Source: Muribaculaceae bacterium (GTDB lineage Bacteria; Bacteroidota; Bacteroidia; Bacteroidales; Muribaculaceae). Taken from it: DNA of 9,253 nt. Of the stretch, positions 1 to 6,777 are shown one piece after another; position 1 is the first letter of the stretch; each line of letters starts with the position of its first letter. The stretch is from contig CADFRV010000092.1 of assembly GCA_902836725.1 (NCBI GenBank), forward strand, positions 1-9,253, in the 5' to 3' direction. The notes below the pieces were generated by a model. The model saw nothing but the letters and a program-made list of their open reading frames with translations. It ran no database searches and had not been told where the DNA came from. The translations under genes were made by a program, and so were the position numbers.

Positions 1-546
1 AAGAACCGAGATCCCCATAACTGTATATGGTAAAGATACTCCGGCGCTGTCCTCTGAGAAAAGAAGTCCTCCGATGATTACAGGTGCCAATATGCAGCCA
101 AGTCCGTTGAATGACTGTGCGAGATTCAACCGGCTCGGAGCGGTCTCGGGAGCACCGAGTTCGGCTACATACGGGTTTGCCGCCGTTTCAAGCATTACAA
201 GTCCACATCCGATTATAAATAAGGCTACAAGAAAAACCTCGAATGACATGATGGCCTCCCCCGGGATAAACATCAGGCTTCCTATGCCGAATGCCAGAAG
301 GCCGGTCACAACACCATACCTGTATCCCCGCCGTGTAATCAGAATTCCGGCGGGAAGCGCCATCAGGAAATATCCCAAATATGTGGTGGCCTGGATAAGG
401 GATGACTGTGTGATAGATATGGAAAGCGCTTCCTGAAAATGTTTGTTGAGCACATCGAGAATCGCTCTTGCGAATCCCCACATGAAAAACAGGGATGTGA
501 TCAATACAAACGGAAGGAGGTATTTCTTATTTACTAAATGTGCCAT
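1..546 (-). CDS. FucP-family sugar:H+ symporter (MFS), N-terminal part only
   Basis: The gene reads leftward from the ATG at 544-546 and stays open for 182 codons to the window edge, so the C-terminal half or more is missing. It encodes an inner-membrane major facilitator that resembles the L-fucose/H+ symporter FucP and the related glucose/galactose GluP permeases. Hydrophobic segments lie at about residues 9-26, 48-70, 77-95, 104-123 and 143-163. Family signatures are visible: Asp31 in LDVLNKHF, which lines up with the proton-coupling Asp46 of E. coli FucP; Glu120 in LETAANPYV, which lines up with Glu135; and RLNLAQSFN at 139-147. Both key acidic residues are therefore present and the visible part looks functional. 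The substrate (fucose, glucose, galactose or another sugar) cannot be read from this half. No Shine-Dalgarno precedes the ATG, as is usual in Bacteroidota. It is transcribed divergently from valS. Confidence 0.92.
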   Translation of the reverse strand, partial: MAHLVNKKYLLPFVLITSLFFMWGFARAILDVLNKHFQEALSISITQSSLIQATTYLGYFLMALPAGILITRRGYRYGVVTGLLAFGIGSLMFIPGEAIMSFEVFLVALFIIGCGLVMLETAANPYVAELGAPETAPSRLNLAQSFNGLGCILAPVIIGGLLFSEDSAGVSLPYTVMGISVL

Positions 547-602
547 TTTATGATCCGTTTTTTCTTAAGCGCGGGGTGAGGAACTGTTGACAACCTGCGG
601 CG

Positions 603-614
603 CATAAATTTATG
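603..614. repeat. 12-bp perfect palindrome in the FucP-gene leader
   Basis: CATAAATTTATG is a perfect palindrome about 57 bp upstream of the FucP-family start and downstream of its candidate -7 box. It could be an operator half-site pair, but its low complexity (A/T core) makes chance possible. No regulator is identifiable in the window. Confidence 0.3.
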
Positions 615-668
615 GTTCCAATATCCCCGATGGCTAACTATTTCTGATGGTCAGATGATTTCCGGGAA

Positions 669-676
669 CAAAGTTA
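669..676 (-). promoter_or_regulatory. Candidate -7 promoter box for the FucP-family gene
   Basis: The minus strand reads TAACTTTG, a perfect match to the Bacteroidota primary-sigma -7 consensus TAnnTTTG. No convincing -33 element is seen upstream. If used, transcription would start near 660-665 and leave a leader of roughly 115-120 nt before the ATG at 546. The box lies only 21 bp from the -7 box of the divergent valS promoter. Confidence 0.5.
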
Positions 677-697
677 CGTAATGCAAGGTTTTTTTCG

Positions 698-705
698 TAA
701 TTTTG
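698..705 (+). promoter_or_regulatory. Candidate -7 promoter box for valS
   Basis: TAATTTTG matches the Bacteroidota -7 consensus TAnnTTTG perfectly and stands 42 bp before the valS ATG. Transcription would start at about 710-712, giving a leader of about 35-38 nt that is A-rich and has no Shine-Dalgarno. The leader is too short for a T-box riboswitch. The -33 region (GTTA at 673-676) matches only weakly and overlaps the divergent -7 box at 669-676. Confidence 0.6.
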
Positions 706-747
706 CGCGGAAAAAATCATTGAAACGAAATATATAACAATATTATC

Positions 748-3387
748 ATGCTGGCAACTAAATACAACCCTGCGGAGGTTGAGGACAAATGGTATGCTTA
801 CTGGATGGAACACAATCTGTTTCATTCAGAACCAGACGGCAGAGAACCGTACACCATAGTAATTCCTCCCCCAAATGTAACCGGAGTGCTTCATATGGGC
901 CATATGCTCAACGAAACCATTCAGGACATACTTGTGCGCAGGGCACGTATGGAGGGCAAGAACGCATTGTGGGTACCGGGCACAGACCACGCCTCAATAG
1001 CCACAGAGGCGAAAGTGGTAGCTAAACTTGCCAAAGAGGGGATAAAGAAAACTGATCTCACCCGTGAGGAGTTTCTCCGCCATGCATGGGACTGGACCGA
1101 GCATCACGGCGGCATTATTCTGTCGCAGCTCCGTAAGCTCGGCGCCTCCTGCGACTGGAGCCGCACGGCTTTCACAATGGACGACATACGGTCGCGGAGT
1201 GTTATAAAGGTGTTCTGCGATCTGTATAACAAAGGACTGATATATCGCGGAGTGCGCATGGTAAACTGGGATCCGGCCGCACTGACAGCACTATCCGATG
1301 AGGAGGTTATATATCACGATGAACATTCCAAGCTCTATCACCTCCGCTATTATGTGGAGGGTGAGCCGGACCGTTATATCGTGGTTGCCACAACGCGCCC
1401 GGAAACCATCCTCGGTGATACAGCGGTTTGCGTGAACCCTAATGACGAGCGTTATACATGGCTGAAGGGGAAGAAAGTCATAGTTCCCCTTGTAGGCCGC
1501 GCGGTGCCTATCATCATGGACGAATATGTGGAAATGGAGTTCGGTACAGGATGCCTTAAGGTAACTCCCGCACACGATGTGAACGATTATATGCTCGGTG
1601 AGAAATATAATCTCCCTGTCATAGATATCTTCAATGACAACGGTACTATTTCAGAAGCAGGAGGCATGTATGTCGGCCATGACCGTTTTGATGTGCGCCG
1701 AGAAATAATCACAGACCTTCAGGCAAAAGGTCTTGTGGAGAAGATAGAGGACTATGACAACAAGGTAGGATATTCCGAACGTACAAATGTGGTCATTGAG
1801 CCGAAACTCTCAATGCAGTGGTTCCTGAAGATGGACGAGCTTACGAAGCCTGCCCTCGCTGCTGTGATGGATGGCGACATTCAGTTCTATCCTGCCAAAT
1901 TCAAGAATACTTACCGTCACTGGATGACAGATACCAAAGACTGGTGTATAAGCCGTCAGCTCTGGTGGGGTCATAGAATTCCGGCATATTTCCTTCCGGA
2001 AGGGGGATATGTGGTGGCTGAGACACCGGAAAAGGCTCTGGAAGCCGCGCGCGCCAAAACCGGCAACGGAGATCTTCAGCTTTCAGATCTCCGTCCTGAC
2101 GAGGATTGCCTTGACACCTGGTTCAGTTCATGGCTTTGGCCTATTTCTCTGTTCAATGGTATTCTTGAACCGGGAAATCCCGAAATCAAATATTATTATC
2201 CGACAGCCGATCTAGTTACCGGCCCTGACATTATATTCTTCTGGGTGGCGCGCATGATCATTGCCGGGTATGAATACATGGGGAAGGAACCTTTCAAAAA
2301 TGTGTATTTCACAGGCATTGTGCGTGACAAACTCGGACGCAAGATGAGCAAGCAGCTCGGCAACTCTCCAGATCCGCTTGATCTGATCGCGACATATGGT
2401 GCAGACGGTGTGCGCATGGGACTTATGCTGTCGGCACCGGCAGGCAACGATATACTGTTTGATGACAAACTTTGTGAGACCGGACGTAATTTCTGCAACA
2501 AGGTATGGAATGCGTTCCGTCTTGTCAAAGGCTGGGAGGTCAGTGACCAGATAAAGATGACTCCGGAATGCGAGACTGCAGTGCGCTGGTTCTCTGGCCG
2601 CCTGTCCAAGACGATCGCCGAAGTCAACGAGCTTATGTCGAAGTTCCGTATATCTGAGGCGCTGATGGCGATTTACCGTCTGTTCTGGGATGAATTCTCG
2701 GCATGGTATCTAGAAATGGTAAAACCTGCATATGGGGAACCTGTGGCAGCCTCAACTCTTGATGCTACCCTCCGTTTCTTCTCGGCTCTCCTCAAACTGA
2801 TGCATCCTTTCATGCCGTTTATCACCGAGGAACTCTGGCAGAACATAGCCGAGCGTCGCGCAGGTGAGTCGATCATGTATTCCACATTGTCAGCCGAAGA
2901 ATTTGAGACAGAAGGTGCCGATGATATTATCGCTTCAATGGATAATGTGAAGGAAATCATAACCGCTGTGCGCGCTGTACGCGCCCAGAAGGGGATTTCT
3001 CCGCGTGAGACACTTGCGTTATGTGTGGTGAATGGCGATGCACCTTCTCCTGAAGGATTGTGTGCTCTTGTTTCCAAGATGGCCAATCTTTCGGAAATAC
3101 GTGCCAATTGCGACAAAGACGCTTCCGCCGCATCGTTCCTCATAGGTACACAGGAATATAACGTGCCGTTGGCAGGTGCGGTGGATGTGGAGGCCGAGAT
3201 TGCCCGTCTGACACGCGACATAGAATATTACGAAGGTTTCCTTGCATCTGTAATGAAGAAACTTTCCAATGAGCGGTTTACAGCGAAGGCTCCGGCAGCT
3301 GTGGTGGAGGCTGAACGCCGTAAGCAAGCTGATGCCGAACAGAAACTCGCGTCATTGCGTGCGTCTCTCGAATCACTGAAAAAATAA
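748..3387 (+). CDS. valS: Valyl-tRNA synthetase
   Basis: A complete 879-residue class Ia aminoacyl-tRNA synthetase that charges tRNA-Val with valine in the cytoplasm (EC 6.1.1.9). The Rossmann catalytic core carries the HIGH-type motif HMGH at residues 49-52, within PPPNVTGVLHMGH, and the KMSKS-type loop as KMSKQ at 532-536. The CP1 editing domain, which hydrolyses Thr-tRNA-Val, shows TTRPET at 215-220. An anticodon-binding helical domain follows at about 600-740. The C-terminal tRNA-binding coiled coil starts near 812 and runs to the end, rich in Glu, Lys, Arg and Leu as in bacterial ValRS. Length is normal for the family (about 870-950). The ATG at 748 is chosen because MLATKYNPAEVEDKW is the usual ValRS N-terminus and a -7 box lies 42 bp upstream. 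It appears to be transcribed alone. Confidence 0.98.
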   Translation: MLATKYNPAEVEDKWYAYWMEHNLFHSEPDGREPYTIVIPPPNVTGVLHMGHMLNETIQDILVRRARMEGKNALWVPGTDHASIATEAKVVAKLAKEGIKKTDLTREEFLRHAWDWTEHHGGIILSQLRKLGASCDWSRTAFTMDDIRSRSVIKVFCDLYNKGLIYRGVRMVNWDPAALTALSDEEVIYHDEHSKLYHLRYYVEGEPDRYIVVATTRPETILGDTAVCVNPNDERYTWLKGKKVIVPLVGRAVPIIMDEYVEMEFGTGCLKVTPAHDVNDYMLGEKYNLPVIDIFNDNGTISEAGGMYVGHDRFDVRREIITDLQAKGLVEKIEDYDNKVGYSERTNVVIEPKLSMQWFLKMDELTKPALAAVMDGDIQFYPAKFKNTYRHWMTDTKDWCISRQLWWGHRIPAYFLPEGGYVVAETPEKALEAARAKTGNGDLQLSDLRPDEDCLDTWFSSWLWPISLFNGILEPGNPEIKYYYPTADLVTGPDIIFFWVARMIIAGYEYMGKEPFKNVYFTGIVRDKLGRKMSKQLGNSPDPLDLIATYGADGVRMGLMLSAPAGNDILFDDKLCETGRNFCNKVWNAFRLVKGWEVSDQIKMTPECETAVRWFSGRLSKTIAEVNELMSKFRISEALMAIYRLFWDEFSAWYLEMVKPAYGEPVAASTLDATLRFFSALLKLMHPFMPFITEELWQNIAERRAGESIMYSTLSAEEFETEGADDIIASMDNVKEIITAVRAVRAQKGISPRETLALCVVNGDAPSPEGLCALVSKMANLSEIRANCDKDASAASFLIGTQEYNVPLAGAVDVEAEIARLTRDIEYYEGFLASVMKKLSNERFTAKAPAAVVEAERRKQADAEQKLASLRASLESLKK

Positions 3388-3405
3388 TCGTCTGGTTATT
3401 TGATA

Positions 3406-3666
3406 TCATAACGCCGGATGGTCCTGGTACTGTCCGGCGTTTCTGTTTGCATGACCGAGTGTATCGGCGAAACGTTCGGTGTCACGGCGCACATATTGTC
3501 TTATCATCGAAAATATTATTTCTTGTATTGGGGTAAGAGAAGATGTAGAATCGGTGCCGAGGATCATTTCTCCGGCGAGGGCTGCTGTGATTGCAATGCG
3601 TTCTTCTACAGGCAAGGAGTTGATGGTGTTGATTACGTGTGGAGTGATGATGAAAGTAGTTCCCAT
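3406..3666 (-). CDS. Small hypothetical protein, 86 aa
   Basis: I do not recognise this family. The 86-residue product begins MGTTFIITPHVINTINSLP and looks like a soluble, largely helical cytoplasmic protein. It has no signal peptide, membrane segment, cysteine motif or catalytic signature. The middle (VEERIAITAALAGEMIL, then TPIQEIIFSMIRQYVRRDTERF) has amphipathic-helix spacing, and the tail is polar (Asn, Gln, His). The frame is open further upstream to an ATG at 3762, but that start lies inside the terminator stem at 3726-3763. The ATG at 3666 is preferred because a perfect TAnnTTTG box sits 33 bp upstream, predicting a leader of about 25 nt. It ends with TGA at 3406, 18 bp from the valS stop on the opposite strand. 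Reality as a gene rests on the promoter, the protein-like composition and the fit between two terminators. Confidence 0.62.
   Translation of the reverse strand: MGTTFIITPHVINTINSLPVEERIAITAALAGEMILGTDSTSSLTPIQEIIFSMIRQYVRRDTERFADTLGHANRNAGQYQDHPAL
3410..3441 (+). terminator. Probable valS terminator hairpin
   Basis: AACGCCGGA (3410-3418) pairs perfectly with TCCGGCGTT (3433-3441) around a 14-nt loop, starting 23 bp after the valS stop. The tail TTCTGTTT is only moderately U-rich, so the call is not certain. The hairpin lies inside the last codons of the convergent small gene (3406-3666), so the two units share this 3' sequence. Confidence 0.55.
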
Positions 3667-3698
3667 GTTCAGAATGTTTTTCGGTTTATAATCACATC

Positions 3699-3706
3699 CA
3701 AAAGTA
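3699..3706 (-). promoter_or_regulatory. -7 promoter box of the small hypothetical gene
   Basis: The minus strand reads TACTTTTG, a perfect TAnnTTTG match, 32 bp before the ATG at 3666. The -33 region falls in the T-rich tail of the terminator at 3726-3763 (TTATTTTA on the minus strand). This box decides the start codon of the small gene, because the longer upstream frame would begin before the transcript does. Confidence 0.55.
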
Positions 3707-3725
3707 GTATCGTCATGGGTAAAAT

Positions 3726-3763
3726 AATGGCCCATCTGTGTTAAAAAATACAGATGGGCCATT
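3726..3763 (-). terminator. Strong rho-independent terminator of the nitroreductase gene
   Basis: A perfect 14-bp inverted repeat (AATGGCCCATCTGT at 3726-3739 with ACAGATGGGCCATT at 3750-3763) encloses a 10-nt A/T-rich loop. It starts 20 bp beyond the nitroreductase stop. On the minus strand the stem is followed by ATTTTA, and on the plus strand the stem ends in TTTT, so it could act in both directions. Its main job is probably to insulate the nitroreductase gene from the small gene downstream. Confidence 0.85.
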
Positions 3764-3783
3764 TTGTAGTTATGATGCGCTTA

Positions 3784-4545
3784 TTATTTCATAAATCCGC
3801 TCTTTTTGAGGAAGTCTGAGAAAACATCGGAAAAGTGTTCATTGTTTGCGCGCGGATATCTTATGTCTGTGAAAACCTGTGCCAATGTCTGTTTCCCATT
3901 CTCTTTGATGAATTGCAGTGAATCCTCGCGTGCTTCTTTTTCGGCATATCTGTCATTGATCAGTTTCGGTGTCCAGGGCTCATATTGTTCTTTGTGTATG
4001 AGAGCCGAGACAGGAAGACGTCCTACGTCGGTTCCCTCTTCTGCCGGATATCCTACGGTCAGTGTTATCATAGGTACCACCAGTTCCGGTAAATGCAGAA
4101 GTTCAGCTATCTGCGGAGCGTTATATGTGGTGGTGCCGAGCCAGCATACTCCAAGACCGGCCAATTCGGCGACAGTATTGAATTGCTGAGCAAACGCGAT
4201 TGTATCTATAGCTGCCGCCATGAATGATTGCAGATTGTCATAACATGGCTCTGCATGGCGATTCGTGCACCATTCAGAGAAACGGTTGAAATCGGCGCAG
4301 AATGTAAGTACCACAGGGGTGCTCGTTATCTGTGGCTGATTGAAATGAAGAGGGGAGAGGGCTTTGCGCGCTTCAGGAGTTCTGGTTACAATGACACTGT
4401 ATAGCTGCATGTTGCCGGTTGTTGGTGCGTGGGCGGCTTGCTCAAGAAGCGACTCAATGAGTGCGTCGGATACATCCTGGTCGGTGTATTTTCTTATTGT
4501 CTTCCGTTTTATAAAGTAATCTGCTGGTTCGGTTGAGTGTCGCAT
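3784..4545 (-). CDS. Nitroreductase-family NAD(P)H flavin oxidoreductase
   Basis: A complete 253-residue FMN-dependent oxidoreductase of the nitroreductase superfamily, most like the NfsA/FRP branch. Such enzymes reduce nitroaromatics, quinones or flavins with NAD(P)H in the cytoplasm; the natural substrate here is unknown. The FMN-phosphate motif RKTIRKY is at residues 14-20, APTTGNMQ at 40-47, and the second flavin region GLGVCWLG at 130-137, followed by the typical LPELVVPMITLTVGYPA. A C-terminal extension (about 205-253, with QTLAQVFTDIRYP) resembles Bacteroidales members of this family. The frame also has a TTG at 4549-4551, but the in-frame ATG at 4543-4545 is the better start; two codons are lost with no conserved sequence. 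No Shine-Dalgarno is seen. A perfect -7 box lies about 66 bp upstream and a strong terminator follows the stop, so it is a one-gene unit. Confidence 0.93.
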   Translation of the reverse strand: MRHSTEPADYFIKRKTIRKYTDQDVSDALIESLLEQAAHAPTTGNMQLYSVIVTRTPEARKALSPLHFNQPQITSTPVVLTFCADFNRFSEWCTNRHAEPCYDNLQSFMAAAIDTIAFAQQFNTVAELAGLGVCWLGTTTYNAPQIAELLHLPELVVPMITLTVGYPAEEGTDVGRLPVSALIHKEQYEPWTPKLINDRYAEKEAREDSLQFIKENGKQTLAQVFTDIRYPRANNEHFSDVFSDFLKKSGFMK

Positions 4546-4881
4546 AATCAATATTTGGAATAATTAATAATCAGAAAACACTCTCGGTTGTGTAAGGAGA
4601 GCTATTTATCGCAAAGTTAGACAATTTTTAATGAAATAGTGCTAAAACCAAATTTCATCAGTCATTGTTTTTAGATTGAGTCGTAAAACGTATCTCGCAT
4701 ATGATTAATTGGCAGGTTCTATGTTACAATTGGCGCCGTTATAGCGCTTTTTTACCTGTTTATCAGCTGTGAGCCAAAAGATACTTCATTATTAAGATGA
4801 AACGGCGAAAATATTTAAGTGAAAATACGAAATAAGTTGTGCTACTCGTATATCAACATAATTAACAATTAGTTCAGTTCT
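4546..4881. other. AT-rich intergenic region between nitroreductase gene and aspD
   Basis: This 336-bp gap between divergent genes has no credible coding frame. The left part holds the nitroreductase leader and promoter. Other structure: an inverted repeat ATGAAAT (4631-4637) / ATTTCAT (4652-4658), and a direct repeat AATTGGC at 4707-4713 and 4728-4734, spaced 21 bp or two helical turns. I found no perfect TAnnTTTG on the plus strand for aspD. The nearest is TAAGTTGT at 4833-4840, a weak match, about 42 bp before the aspD ATG. Confidence 0.7.
4612..4619 (-). promoter_or_regulatory. -7 promoter box of the nitroreductase gene
   Basis: The minus strand reads TAACTTTG, a perfect TAnnTTTG match, 66 bp before the ATG at 4545. 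It predicts a leader of about 55-60 nt. No clear -33 TTTG is seen at the expected distance. Confidence 0.55.
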
Positions 4882-6516
4882 ATGGACAATCTGATCAATT
4901 CCCCGCTCGACAAAGAACTCTCGAGATTATCTCCGTTCGAGTTAAAAGGCCGTATAATCGCGATGGCTAATGAGAAAGTAAAACGCGACGCCAATACAAT
5001 GCTCAATGCAGGCCGTGGCAATCCCAACTGGGTGGCTACCGAATCCCGCGATGCGTTTTTCGCACTCGGCATGTTTGCCATGACAGAATGCCGTCTCAAT
5101 TTCAATATGCCTGAAGGCATAGCCGGTGTGCCTCAGAAAGAGGGTATCTCGGTGCGTTTTGAAACCTGGCTCCGCGAAAATGCCTCAATGCCGGGTGTAA
5201 AATTTCTCAGCAAGGCATATGAGTATTGTCTGATGGAACTTTCCGCCGACGGTGACAGCCTTGTTTCCGAATGGGCCGGAGGAATAGTGGGAGATCATTA
5301 TCCCACCCCTCCAAGAATTCTGGAATATACGGAGAAGATCATCCAGAAATATCTCGACTGGGCTATTTGTGCCGGCAATCCACCTAAAGACAATGTGTTT
5401 GACCTTTTTGCAGTAGAGGGTTCAACGGCAGGGATGTGCTATTTCTTCGATGTATTGAAACAGAATTTCCTTCTCGAAAAAGGCGACTCGATCGCCATAA
5501 TGGTCCCGGTATTCACTCCGTACATAGAAATTCCCCAGTTGAGTGAATTCAATTATGATGTGCTCAATGTGCGAGCCGACGTAATGACGCCCGACGGGCT
5601 GCACACATGGCAATACGATCCTAAAGACATAGAGCGTCTGCGTGATCCCAAGTATAAGATGCTCTTCGTGACCAATCCGTCGAATCCGCCGAGCTATGCC
5701 ATATCGCCCGATACGGTAAAAGCTCTTCAGGATGTGGTAAAGGACAATCCGAATCTGATGATCCTTTCCGATGATGTGTACGGGACTTTCGTGCGCGGTT
5801 ATCGCAGTCTGATAGCGGATCTTCCGTATAACACGGCTTCCTGTTACAGCTATTCGAAATATTTCGGAGCCACAGGGTGGCGTATTGCAGTTACCGCAGT
5901 AAGCGAGAAGAATATTTTTGACGATCTGATCAGCAAATTGCCTGAAAACAAGAAATCTGCGCTCAATACCCGTTATTCCTCCCTTACGCTTGATGTGCCA
6001 GGGCTGAAATTCATCGACCGCATGGTTGCCGAGAGCCGTCTGATCGCATTGAATCACACCGCAGGTCTTTCAACTCCGCAGCAGATTCAGATGTCGCTTA
6101 TGTCTCTGGGCAGTCTGATGGATGAGAACGGTACCTATCATGAACGTATAATCAGACTCATACATGACAGGTATGATGCGCTATGGAAGAATTTCGGTTT
6201 CTCAATGCCTGCAGATGCGTTGCGTGCCGATTATTACTCCGAGATAGACATGATGGTCTGGGCAGAGAAACTTCACGGAAAAGAATTCGCGGATTTCATC
6301 AACAACACATATTCGCCTCTGGCTTTTGTTTTCCGTCTGGCCTCTGAAACAGGATGTGTGGTGCTCAATGGCGATGGTTTTGATGGTCCGAGATGGAGCA
6401 TACGAGTTTCACTGGCGAATCTGAACGAGGCAGACTATGTGCGTCTCGGCAAGAATATCCGTATGGTTCTTGACGAATTCGCCAAAGACTGGGAAGTAGC
6501 CAAAGCGTCCAAATAA
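4882..6516 (+). CDS. aspD: Aspartate 4-decarboxylase (PLP-dependent)
   Basis: A complete 544-residue fold-type I PLP enzyme that converts L-aspartate to L-alanine and CO2 (EC 4.1.1.12), usually with side aminotransferase activity. Length matches the family (about 530-550) and is well above plain aspartate aminotransferases (about 400). The N-terminal region has the family-type NAGRGNPNW near residues 42-50. The PLP site shows NPSNPP at 265-270, an Asp-x-x-Tyr pair (Asp297, Tyr300 in SDDVYGTF), the Schiff-base lysine Lys326 in SYSKYFGATGWR, and Arg508 in SIRVSL, the expected substrate carboxylate-binding arginine. The ATG at 4882 gives the expected N-terminus; no Shine-Dalgarno is seen. In many bacteria aspD sits beside aspT, an aspartate:alanine exchanger that turns decarboxylation into proton motive force. 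No aspT is present on either side here. A strong terminator follows. Confidence 0.93.
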   Translation: MDNLINSPLDKELSRLSPFELKGRIIAMANEKVKRDANTMLNAGRGNPNWVATESRDAFFALGMFAMTECRLNFNMPEGIAGVPQKEGISVRFETWLRENASMPGVKFLSKAYEYCLMELSADGDSLVSEWAGGIVGDHYPTPPRILEYTEKIIQKYLDWAICAGNPPKDNVFDLFAVEGSTAGMCYFFDVLKQNFLLEKGDSIAIMVPVFTPYIEIPQLSEFNYDVLNVRADVMTPDGLHTWQYDPKDIERLRDPKYKMLFVTNPSNPPSYAISPDTVKALQDVVKDNPNLMILSDDVYGTFVRGYRSLIADLPYNTASCYSYSKYFGATGWRIAVTAVSEKNIFDDLISKLPENKKSALNTRYSSLTLDVPGLKFIDRMVAESRLIALNHTAGLSTPQQIQMSLMSLGSLMDENGTYHERIIRLIHDRYDALWKNFGFSMPADALRADYYSEIDMMVWAEKLHGKEFADFINNTYSPLAFVFRLASETGCVVLNGDGFDGPRWSIRVSLANLNEADYVRLGKNIRMVLDEFAKDWEVAKASK

Positions 6517-6545
6517 ACAGACACAGTAGAAATTCTTTGCATAAT

Positions 6546-6592
6546 ATTTGCGTCCGCAGACCTTTCTAAAGGTTCCGGGCGCAAATTTTTTT
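6546..6592 (+). terminator. Rho-independent terminator of aspD
   Basis: TTTGCGTCC (6547-6555) pairs with GGGCGCAAA (6577-6585) with one G-U pair, and an inner stem ACCTT/AAGGT closes a small loop. A run of seven T follows at 6586-6592. It lies 29 bp after the aspD stop and separates aspD from the nrdJ upstream region. Confidence 0.92.
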
Positions 6593-6605
6593 GTCTGTGG
6601 ATAAT

Positions 6606-6626
6606 TGTCAGTTTGGTAAACTGACA
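6606..6626. repeat. 9-bp-stem inverted repeat
   Basis: TGTCAGTTT (6606-6614) and AAACTGACA (6618-6626) are perfectly complementary around a 3-nt GGT spacer. It sits between two DnaA-like boxes and contains one copy of CAGTTTGGT, which recurs at 6706-6714. There is no T-run after it, so it is not a terminator. An operator or protein-binding site is more likely than an RNA element. Confidence 0.6.
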
Positions 6627-6684
6627 TGTTGATAAGACGGGGCTGTGGAGGCTGTAGAGCCGTTTGGCGGAAAACTTATCAACA
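6627..6684. repeat. 10-bp inverted repeat with 38-bp spacer
   Basis: TGTTGATAAG (6627-6636) is perfectly complementary to CTTATCAACA (6675-6684). Each arm contains a DnaA-box-like 9-mer, in opposite orientations. The spacer is G+C-rich and holds a GTTTGG copy at 6662-6667. Confidence 0.6.
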
Positions 6685-6708
6685 ATTGTGTGAAATTAGA
6701 CGTTTCAG

Positions 6709-6740
6709 TTTGGTCGAACGCGGGAAAATTCCGAAGTTTG
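6709..6740 (+). promoter_or_regulatory. Possible nrdJ promoter (imperfect)
   Basis: TTTG at 6709-6712 is followed after 20 bp by GAAGTTTG (6733-6740), which matches TAnnTTTG except for its first base. The spacing fits Bacteroidota promoters. Use of this promoter would give a leader of about 120 nt that includes the long hairpin at 6778-6822. A rival candidate is TATCTTCG at 6861-6868, which lies 2 bp before the GTG and would give an essentially leaderless mRNA. Confidence 0.3.
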
Positions 6741-6777
6741 CAGTGTATTTCAAATGGCAATCTTTTCCAAACTGCCA

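Larger units (their letters stand above)
6596..6684. promoter_or_regulatory. Cluster of DnaA-box-like sequences
   Basis: TGTGGATAA at 6596-6604 is the exact reverse complement of the DnaA box TTATCCACA. TGTTGATAA at 6627-6635 and TTATCAACA at 6676-6684 each differ from TTATNCACA by one base and face each other. A fourth one-mismatch copy, AGTGGATAA, overlaps the nrdJ start at 6870-6878. Binding by DnaA is an inference. In E. coli, DnaA boxes control the nrdAB promoter, so a role in timing ribonucleotide reductase expression is plausible. Confidence 0.4.

Noticed and set aside
547..747. T-box riboswitch in front of valS
   Set aside because: The predicted leader is only about 35-38 nt, and no T-box sequence, specifier stem or terminator is seen.
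2196..3327. Long minus-strand open frames opposite valS (up to 182 codons), and similar antisense frames opposite aspD and nrdJ
   Set aside because: They are shadows of strongly conserved genes on the plus strand and show no independent protein signature or promoter.
3667..3762. N-terminal extension of the small hypothetical gene to the ATG at 3760-3762
   Set aside because: The ATG lies within the arm of a 14-bp-stem terminator and upstream of the perfect -7 box, so the extension would not be transcribed from the likely promoter.
4546..4551. TTG start of the nitroreductase gene at 4549-4551
   Set aside because: An in-frame ATG lies two codons downstream and the extra residues carry no conserved sequence.
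4732..4758. GCGC...GCGC followed by six T, resembling a terminator
   Set aside because: The stem is only 4 bp plus a wobble pair and no plus-strand gene lies upstream to be terminated.
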